Shown piece by piece: positions 55,294-64,000 of a stretch of 64,000 bases of DNA. The DNA is from Ceratothoa steindachneri (Eukaryota > Arthropoda > Malacostraca > Isopoda > Cymothoidae). Under the pieces are notes generated by a model. It worked only from the letters and a program-made list of their open reading frames with translations. It made no database searches and was not told the origin of the DNA. The position numbers and the translations under genes are program-made. The DNA lies in contig OZ018335.1 of the NCBI GenBank assembly GCA_963969495.1, positions 82,318,354 through 82,382,353 of the forward strand, written 5' to 3'. How positions within the stretch are numbered: position 1 is the stretch's first letter; the number at the start of each line of letters is the position of its first letter.

Positions 55294-56517
55294 GTAAGAC
55301 TTCAATATTACTTATTTTTTCTGTCAATTTGAACGTCATTTTTATTGGTACAATTATTTGGTAAGAATTTTCCCATAAATTTTAGTCACTTCCAATTCGA
55401 AATTTATTCACTTTTTATAAATCTCTACTGTCGACGCCACTGGGAATTGGACAAGATATTTTCTATCAGAAAAATTGAGTCTCATACTCTAGCATCGGGA
55501 TCAATTTTATTTCGCTCGTTTCTTGTTATTTCTCAAACGTCTAAAATGGCTTAGGTTTGTCAGCCAATATCTTTTAATGTTAGTTTTATCTTTCTCCTAA
55601 ATAGAAATACGTGAAGGAAAAAGTGCACCTGAATGTAAACCTTTAGTTTAAAAAACTATATAAACGTGGATAAAAGCCAAAACTTAGATAAAACATTTAA
55701 ACAAAACTACAAAACTTATTACTTTTTGTCTGTCAGAAAAAAAATCAAGAATAGTTTGACACCTATCAAAGTAAAGAGGAAGAAGTAATACTGATTATTG
55801 AATAAACCATTGGGTTCGATTCTAAACTCATTACTTGTTAAGCCTTACATAGATGACACTTATTATATATAATTTATTAAATGTAAGATACAGTTTTTAT
55901 TTAAAAATAGATAGCCCAATAATTGCCTTCTGTAAAAATATATTTCCAGGTAAATTGTTTACAGGCCTTCACTCGATGCAGAATAATATTCGAGATTTTC
56001 CTTCTTACCTAAAAATCCTTAAATCCCGCAGCCCTCTTTTATCTCGTTTCTTTATTGCGAACTATGCACCCAGAAACTGCCTAAATGCTGCTCCTTCCTG
56101 GTTCGTGTCTGTGCTCCATGGATAATCGTGTTCCTTGATATTTCTTCTAGATTGTGGCATTATCTGCTTCTAGCGACCCCCTCACCCCCCCTCCCTTGGT
56201 GCAGTCAAGAGTATTAATAAGACCCAGCTTTTTCCTTAAATTTTACTTTAGTCGATATACAGGTGTCTGTAAATGCCCATAGCCTTGAAAAAAAGAACAA
56301 AAAAATAATTAAGATTATCATTCCGGAGTGAAAAGAATATATATTCGTGTGTTGAGTGAAATTAAACCTTTTATATTTATTCCAATTGCCATTACTGTTG
56401 AAAATACGACTAATATATGCATCATCCGTCGTGATTTTAAGATAGCAATAGTAGGTGAAAAAATAGATCACTAATTTAATAAAAACTGTGAAATACCACA
56501 TAAATTATAATTTAATT
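55294..56517 (+). other. Probable cadherin intron downstream of the exon
   Basis: Begins with the splice donor GTAAGACTTC. No gene or repeat family is recognised. The open frames at 55345-55554 and 55853-56125 are not supported. Confidence 0.5.
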
Positions 56518-56700
56518 ACAACCAGTCAGACAGGTTTCCGAAGGCTTGATCTTGTTTATCATACATCCATTATAGACTAATACACAACAAATGAAGACTA
56601 AATTAACACAGTAAATATGGTGTATTTTAATATAGAAAAAACGTTTTATGTGGTCGCTCCGATAAGACTGAATAAGAAAAAATAATAATCTGGAAAATGA
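56518..56700 (+). pseudogene. Small LINE reverse transcriptase fragment
   Basis: One frame reads QTGFRRLDLVYHTSII, stop, YTTNED, stop, INTVNMVYFNIEKTFYVV. This resembles the 'q.GFR...' and motif A 'v.FDiekAFD.V' region of jockey-type reverse transcriptases. Both the motif A Asp (FN) and the following Asp (FY) are changed. It is short, and the call is tentative. Confidence 0.4.
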
Positions 56701-58574
56701 TAATTAATTAAAATGGTTCGAACACGGATTTGAGGACGCAGGTGGTGTTATTATGAATGGAGGAGGAGTATATTTGGTGATCCTTAAAGTTTATTACCTA
56801 TTTAATTGACTGACAAATGTCAAGGAGGCAGAGAGAGAGAGAGAGATGTTCAGCTCTGCAAGAGGGTTTGGCAAAAACATACGAAGCTGTAGTATGTAGG
56901 TATTGAAGTGCCTTGCTAAGATATGCAAGTTGATCCCCTTAGGATACATTAACGCCAATTATTCTTACGCAATTATAAACATTAGACTTAAGAAAACACC
57001 CTAGAGATAGGAATTATAAGTAATTATGACATCTGATTAGAATTACCGTCATAAATTTGTCTTGCAGTGAAAAAATATCAAACCGAATTTTATAATTTAC
57101 ATCAGAGTGCTTTGATTACTGAAGTATAGACATCATTTATCTTCTGAATATGTTTATTCGATAAACACTATTGCAATATGGCGTGTATATATTTAGGCCA
57201 AACGAGATTGGTGATATTGGAATACGAAAGAGGGTGTCGGGAAGAGCAACACAGATGCCGATGCAATAGGCTCATATATAGAGGTAATCGATACTATAAG
57301 GACGAGTTAGTCTTTTTCTTTTTTTACATACAATCATAAATTGCTTGAGCGATCATGATATTATTGTTCAAGCGATACAGTTGAATTCATTAAAAAATAG
57401 GAATTTAATTAGAATTTTATGAATTTATTTAGAAAAAGAAATAAACAAGGCACTTTCATTTTTTCCCCTGGGAAATTGATGTTCAATATGGATTTAACTA
57501 AATTGATTATTAATTTTGTTGTCTTTTATTAGGGCTGCAATATTTTCGGTAGTTTATTTAAGTATTTGCTAAACACAATTATTTAAGTTTTTTTTATCTC
57601 ATACAAAAATACACTCCTGGGTAATTTTCTTTACAAGCTTATTTTGGCGTCTCCTTATCTTTACAAGATGAGTGTCTACTGATTTTTACATTATTAATTT
57701 CTTTATTAAACATTTTAAAAGCCGACGTATTAAGGTGGTGGATTAAAACCTTTCTATAGCGCAACTCCTGTGAATAAAGAAAGCTGTCGTATGTGGAGAA
57801 ATTGATTGAAGGATACATAATAATTTTCATAACATACAGCCCGTTCTACTTTCCTCAAGCTACAGCGACTGCCTTGTTTCTCTATCATCTTCTCCATCTA
57901 CTTCCCTCCCACTAATTTTCAACCTCTCACACCAAATGATGCATATTTATTAGTACCATACCCAACTATTGCACTGGAAAAGTACCTTTTTATTCCTTTT
58001 CCTTCATTAATAATTGCCTGTCTCCGTCCGGAATATTGTTTAAGTTTCTTTAAAGTGATTTATTCATGCTTTCTTATACTAGTTTATCACACGTTTCCCT
58101 ACCCTTTCTTCTCCTTTTGTGCATTTTTAAGATCAACCTGACATGCCGTTCCGCTACGTTAAATATGTGCATGTACGCTACCTGCTTCCTTTCAAGAACA
58201 CTTTTCGAATCATCACTCCATCTCTCAGCATTACACTTTTACTTACTAGTTTTAGAGATTAGCGTCTTTTACCCTCATTGGTGGCCACAAGAATCAAATT
58301 CTTGATACATTGAGAGTGAGAAGAAATGGTAGTAGTGTTTCAAGGAATATATGAAAGACGAGCATACCTATTCCTAAGATTCTCGAAGAAATAGAAACTC
58401 AAAATAGTTCAAGTGTACTCACTGACATCTGATAGTATAGAAGGAGATTCAATGATGACATCGGGAGAAGCCTCAAAAAGAAAGCTCATTTCAACTTTGT
58501 CATAGTAGATTTTAATGCAAAAGAAGGGCAATGAAGTGAGGTAATGCATGTGAATATTATCAAGGGAGGAACTA
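56701..58574. other. Unassigned AT-rich DNA
   Basis: A short GA run lies near 56829-56846. No gene or repeat family is recognised. Confidence 0.5.
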
Positions 58575-58745
58575 ATAAATTAAATTAACAGAATTAAACA
58601 AGATCATTAAAAGCAAACAGAGAGTTGACATAAGAAAATATAATACAACTATTGATGAAAACACCATCAAAGAAGGAAAAAAGTTGAGAGAGGATGTCCC
58701 TCGAAGGACCAGTGTTAGAAAAAGCGACCTCGAAATATTCCTTTT
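58575..58745 (+). pseudogene. RTE-type LINE, 5' piece before insertion
   Basis: An open stretch reads ELNKIIKSKQRVDIRKYNTT and then IDENTIKEGKKLRED, resembling the linker between endonuclease and reverse transcriptase in RTE-type LINEs ('.r.ikqdir.yN...i...ie..ks'). It stops near 58745-58790, where a GC-rich block begins, and the RTE frame seems to resume near 60130. Confidence 0.45.
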
Positions 58746-58789
58746 CAGCACCTTCGTGCCCCAGACCACGTGCTCCTTGGCGTGGGAAG

Positions 58790-60110
58790 TTTAGAATCAA
58801 CGAGAAGGAAGCTGTCTCGCGCTGAGTCTCCTCACCCGTCTGTATTTACTTAAGCGGGACACAGAAACATCGCTTCCCCCTCCCCCCAAAACGCAGAGTT
58901 CTAACCCTAGGCCTCGCAAACACTTGATTACCACTCAAGGCAAACTTTGTTGATCGACCCAACCCTGTTATCTCGAAATAAGTTTGCACAGACTAGCGTC
59001 GTGAATTCTCTGGAGACGGCTATGCCCTGAGGTTATCTAACGGACCAGCCACCGGGCTATTTAACCCTGCGTTCGCCATTTCTCCAGGAGATTGAGAGCG
59101 TGCCAGTCCCTCCGTTCAGACCGTGTGTCTGTTTCCCGCGAATTATCGCAACCCCTGTTCAAGTCGTACCTCGTCGTTAAGATCTCACCCGCAGATCGCC
59201 CTTCGTGAAGCTTTGGCCCCTGTTCAGAGGAAATCTTATCGAGTCTTCTTCTTCCAGGAGAACTGTGCGGCCATCCTCATCTCGCACCCCCTTTCAAGAC
59301 TCCAGTTCAAGTCAAGACTAGGAAAAGTCTTGAAAAGTAGCTGTTTAGGGACGCGAAACAATTGAGCAGTCATGCGCCTGCTCGATTGATGGTCCAAAGG
59401 TACCCTCTTTGAATGGACCGTAGGGTCTCCTAGGGTACTTACTTTCCTTGTTACTCCTTGTTACTCCCGTAACCCGTGTCTGAGCCTCCAGGCCGTGCCG
59501 CAGAACCGTCTCTCGTGTTTGAAATCACATCTCTATGGAGCAGATAAAATCTCATTCATCTGCAAGAAGTACTCAAACCTCATCGACGAGTCTCCTCGGC
59601 AGACCCCTCAGAACTGTCTCTTTTCCCTTCGAACAACTTTAAGCTTCAAAGTAAAGCAAATTTGCTTTGTAATTCCATGATTACACCCCCCCGTCATTCG
59701 TCACCTGCATCCCCTTTTTAATTGAATCCCCGCTCAAATTTGAATAATATACATTATTCGGATTAACGATCATTTTGCACTCCCTGCTTAACTCTGTTAC
59801 ATTATAAATTCTCACGATCAAATTAACTTTTCTTTTAAAGCATAATTTGTTCTCCTTTTTGTATATATTTCTCCCGTTTATTATTTATATTAAAATTATA
59901 TTTGGGGGTCCTGATATTTAAATATCCTTGAAATGCAAATTGGCAAGCCAGTGGCTAAATCCTGGCCAATTGTAAACGCACCTATCGAGGAGGTGACCTT
60001 CCACTCTTTTAAGTGCTTCAAAGCCTATCGCAGACGACTTTGTGTCTGCTATCTGCCTGTTCAAGTGTACGCGCCCTTACACCGAAAGGGTCTACACAGG
60101 CATATCTCGA
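58790..60110. other. GC-rich insertion inside the RTE LINE, possible solo LTR
   Basis: An abrupt change to higher G+C with many CpG and C runs. A TATTTAA at about 59058 is followed by a pyrimidine-rich stretch, and an A+T-rich end follows. Open frames at 59123-59365 and 59495-59680 show no domain. Because recognisable RTE sequence lies on both sides, I infer an inserted segment of about 1.3 kb. Its exact ends and target duplication were not found. Confidence 0.35.
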
Positions 60111-60129
60111 CAGAAGTATAAAATGGCAA

Positions 60130-60840
60130 AAAAGATACTTCAAAAACGAAAGTCTAACAGAGTGGCCAAAAAGAGTTATGTTACAATCATCAAACATAAA
60201 CACCCAATAACGTCCCAGCTGTTACCAAATCTGAAAATCTAATTACATTTAACACATGAAGAGCCACAAAACACTAGGTCAGGACAACGTCAGTTTAAAC
60301 TTGCTAAAAGATTCTGGAGATTTCATTGACGGTATACTAGCTTGCCTCTTCTCTCAATGTCTAAAACAAGGCAAGATTCCGGATGACCATCAAAATATAT
60401 TTGTGGACTGCCAGAAATCATTTCATTGAAAAGATACACCAGCGGGTCTACATTAGAATGCATAGGGATTTAGACATCCTTCAATTACAGAAAGTCTTAT
60501 GACGAGAAGATACCTCTCGAAAATTATTTACTTCCTATCTAGAAAAATCTTCAGCAGATTAAACTAGCACTTCCCAAAACATTAAAATCAATGGGTATGA
60601 GCTCATTCACCTAAAATTGGAACACTATAAATTACTTATAGCTGAAAAATATGAGATTCAAACAATGCTTCAAGAACTTTAGCATAGAGGCAATTAGTGG
60701 AAAAACGAGTCATGACAAACCAACCAAAGTTCGACATGATAAACATTACACTTGACCAAATTGAAATGGTACTCAACTTTATTAAAGAAGTCGTTATTAA
60801 ATTAGGGAGTGATAATCTTTAATTATATGTTAAAATTTAA
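60130..60840 (+). pseudogene. RTE-type LINE reverse transcriptase, 3' piece
   Basis: In one frame, NNVPAVTKSE leads to MKSHKTLGQDNVSLNLLKDS (motif 0/1, family 'K..GpDgi..ellK') and CLKQGKIPDD. After a deletion come FVDCQKSFH (motif A, family 'FvDyekAFD', last Asp changed to His), and near 60590-60680 INGYELIHLKLEHYKLLIAE with MLQEL, where the family has the FADD active site; here the Asp pair is lost. Stops and frameshifts are present throughout. Confidence 0.6.
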
Positions 60841-61054
60841 ACAATTTGCCCAAGATCGACAAAAATTCAGAAAAATTAGAATGTTTCTTTTTTATCAACA
60901 ATAGGAGCTAAAAACCTGAAATAATGAAGAGAATAAAGTAAGACCACATGACTATGTCCTTAAAACTATTTTTTTTTAAAGATTTTCATGAGAAATTGGA
61001 GCATTGTAAATATTAGCAGACAAATTAGAAAAATTATTACTCCACCGAAAGTTG

Positions 61055-61990
61055 TACAGTCATTGCCAAAAGTCTTGAGACTATTATATTTTTATATGGG
61101 AAAATTAATATAATTAATCATAAGTTCTATTTTCTTTCAGTATGTTTGTATCATAAATTGAATGTGAAATATACAAAAGCTTAAGGGCCCAAACCCTTTT
61201 GCTTCATAAATACAGTCAATTTATGTGCGGAGTCAATAACTACACTTATGTCCTTTATTCTTGGGGACTGTTTTGGCTGATATTGCTCCATTTTAGTTCA
61301 TTACGCACCCGCAACTTCTTAAAAATCGCTGCTTCTTTCTTTATCAACCAACTGTTTCTTTATTGCTCACAAATTCTTTATTAGGTCCAAATCTAGTGAA
61401 TTCCTGGCCAAAGATCGCAGAAGTTCTATGCTATTTTCAGCCAAATTGTTCTAAACTGTTGGGAAAGGGACGGATGAAGCGGCTCTTGCTACACTTTTGT
61501 GCCAAAATATTTGCGCTTCATTTCCCTTAGATATGAACCATCCCCAGACATGGTGGTTGTCTCAGTGTTTCAGAGTAGGGACGACACAGGACTCATGAAA
61601 GCGCCCCACTTTTCTACTCTTAAGGATGGATCATCCAGAAGCTCCAAACAAGCAGAAGTGACCTTCAACAGAGAATATCTCTTTGTGACACTCTTCAACC
61701 TACATTCTTTAAATTTTCTTGAAAAATGGAGTAAACCCGTAAGTTTCTTTTTGCTGAGATGAGGCCTCTTCGCAGCGCTTCTTGAGTTGGGACCTTTGTC
61801 GAAATGGCTCTGCCTCAATTTGTTGGCTAAAGGTTTAATTCTTGCTTCTTTACGATCGTGAGTAAGCTCAGCACCGACGTCATCCCGATTCTTGAGCTGT
61901 AACCTTACTCAGAAGTGAACTTTGCGCTAATTTGGAGTTCTTAGGCATTCAGAAGACTTCTTCACAGGAAAGAGCCATTTCCCAGAATTG
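61055..61990 (-). pseudogene. Tc1 transposase remnant with terminus
   Basis: The terminus TACAGTCATTGCCAAAAGTC lies at 61055. On the minus strand, from about 61818 down: SRSAAKRPHLSKKK and GLLHFSRKFKE (the segment before the first catalytic Asp), YSLLKVTSACLELL with RVEKWGAFM (the region where the first Asp should lie, FSDE.; not kept), and further down NSLDLDLIKNL, the 'SpDlNPIEnlW' motif in which the catalytic Glu is Lys. The C-terminal end is partly readable. Inactive. Confidence 0.65.
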
Positions 61991-64000
61991 AAAAAGATTC
62001 AAACATTTATTTTAAAATAAAACAAAACTATATTACGAAACATATTAGAAATTACATATCATTCATTTAACCCATGTTTGTCATTATTTTATAAATTTCA
62101 TCGAATCAGCCCAGAGCAATTTTTGATTGATCGAAGGAGTGCATTTCTTTTCTTACCGAAAACTGACTTTTAAATATTAGAATAATTACTCCTTTTTATC
62201 ACGTTCATCTTATAAAACAAGGAGACAATATATATTGCTGGCAAAATATTTGGCTATTCATATATTTTTAAGTGATAAAGAAGCAACTTATTCAGTATCG
62301 CAAATATTTAAACAAACTAATAAAATACTATGAAAATGAAATATTGCTATTAATAGACAAGTAAATCATTAAAAATATAAATAAAAAAATATTGAGCAGC
62401 AATTGCCCCAAGGAATTATGAATTTAAAAGTTTTCTCCTAAATCTTATCACTTTCTATGCGCCTTTTTCTTGACCTATTATTTTTATTTAATTCATAGCT
62501 ACCGCAAATCTAGTAGCTAATTGTTTTAATAATATCGGATGAACTAAAGAGGTCCTACCCGTTTCTGTTGGCAGGAATTAGCTTAGCTTGGTTATTTTTA
62601 GAAGGAATAACCTTTACTCTCTAATGTTTGACTTGATAAAGTAAAAGTGTATTGTAAAATGCCTGTATCGGAGATTGTTGCATTATTAAGCCTGTCAATA
62701 GTGAGTGCGATTGGTATATTTAATATTTTTAGTTAAATTTGTTGAAAGTTAACGAGCACCCCATCAAACTGGGTGTGACCCAAGTAAAAATGTGCAAATT
62801 GCTGAGAGTTGTTTTAGTCATAAACCAAGGCATCATCTGGGACGGATCCTAATTTTACAATATTAGGAATTGCGAGCCCAAAAGTTACCACGTTAGGAAT
62901 TGCGGCTCCAATATAAATATTTTGTAAATGAAATGATTAAACTTGCGTGATTTTCACTTTAAACAAAATGAACTGTATACAGTCAATTTAATAAAAAGGA
63001 AATTGAGTGAAAATTGTGTTACAGAAATTAATTAGCCTGTTTATCATTTTATGTCCATCCACAAGAAGAGTTGTGTCTGTGTGTTTTACACAACTGCTGG
63101 TGAATAAAAAGGATCTATTAGGCCAAACACCCAAATTCGAATTCTAGCTCCCGACATCGATGATGTTTGGGTTAAATTAACATGAGCACCAAACCTACCC
63201 CTTACATTTTTTTACTTTTATAATCAATGACTGTTATTGATAATTATTGTATAAAACTCTTTTCCTTGCATTGCGTCACCACCTTTTAATATTATTTCCC
63301 TTTAAAATTATATAATCTTTATTTGGATTAAACTAAAAGCATTTATTTCTTTTCATATATCCTTCGTGTCTTAATTAAAATTGTAGTTTTACTATACAAA
63401 AGAGATCAAATGATAATAGGCCCTCTTTCTTTACTTTGCTAAACAAGATAATAGTATCTTTTTCTTTCTTTGGATAAGTGATATGAATTTAATTATCTAT
63501 AAATAGGCCCTGCTATTCATTGCACCGCAGATACAACAAAATAGGAAATAAGAGGATTCCGACTAGCCGGAATAGGCCTCTTTAAGTCAAATCAAGGCCA
63601 ACAATTTATTAAGCCTCTTCTGTTATTCTACGAATTTCTGCGAAAATTATAGAAAAAAATAACGCTAAGACATTTTGCCCATCTATTCATCAGGAATAAT
63701 TCATGAGGTAATTCTATTTACCTATTTCTTACATAAAACATTCACTGATGGGCTTGTTGCAGGCGAAGATAAGTAATAAACTATATATTAGGAGTTAAAT
63801 TTGCGCGGGAAAGTAATTAACAAAAATCGCCGCAAACTAAGAAACGATAATTTATGTGAGATTAAATGTAATCTTTTCTCCCTGCGAAAGTATTTAATTT
63901 CATATACATACTAAGCAGAGTAATGGCATGGCCAGAACATGGAAATAAGACGAAACCACGGAACGATTTACAGTATGGCAAAACATGTTGTGACCAAAAG
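61991..64000. other. Unassigned AT-rich DNA
   Basis: No gene, RNA or repeat family is recognised. Short A+T-rich frames only. Confidence 0.5.

Overview
The window reads as intron-rich, repeat-dense, A+T-rich animal DNA. I infer an arthropod, and a copepod of the sea-louse kind (Lepeophtheirus/Caligus-like) is my best guess; that guess rests on the style of the mariner, Tc1, Maverick and gypsy proteins and on the long (TA)n tracts, and I could not test it. The only convincing host coding sequence is one spliced cadherin exon (55080-55293, + strand). Almost everything else recognisable is a transposable element, most of them broken.

Layout. 463-7646 is a decayed Maverick/Polinton with ~540-bp terminal inverted repeats. 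Between them lie remains of major capsid, a second virion-type protein, a chromodomain integrase, unknown small genes, a conserved Maverick protein and the packaging ATPase (all minus), plus the C-terminal end of DNA polymerase B (plus). 7647 to about 9990 is a jockey-like LINE pseudogene (plus). 10436-19316 is a nearly complete LTR retrotransposon of the Ty3/gypsy type, flanked by CCAT and probably inserted into the 3' region of that LINE, whose 3' hairpin tail appears to resume at 19317-19585. From 19.6 to 39.6 kb the DNA is mostly unassignable, with two Tc1 relics, one mariner relic, a long hairpin and one GC-rich block. 39.65-46.01 kb holds two LINE pseudogenes on the minus strand, one jockey-like and one I-like with ORF1, endonuclease, reverse transcriptase and RNase H remains. 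49.99-53.82 kb is a Tc1 relic, a Penelope-like element, a mariner deletion derivative and a hairpin element, the last two bounded by (TA)n tracts. The cadherin exon follows, then an RTE-type LINE split by a GC-rich insertion, and a last Tc1 relic at 61 kb.

The element most worth attention is the LTR retrotransposon. It has a lysine-tRNA-type primer site, Gag with a coiled coil and five zinc knuckles, and a textbook -1 frameshift signal at the gag stop (GGGAAAC, 9-nt spacer, 9-bp stem). Pol shows an unusual order: protease, reverse transcriptase, RNase H, an OTU-like domain whose catalytic Cys position is Ser, a second retropepsin domain, integrase, then a C-terminal region with three exact 22-residue repeats. 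The same frame runs through three UAG codons and has no other interruption. How the parts would work together: Gag packages, the frameshift supplies Pol at a low ratio, lysine tRNA primes minus-strand synthesis, the polypurine tract primes plus-strand synthesis, and integrase inserts the copy with a 4-bp target duplication.
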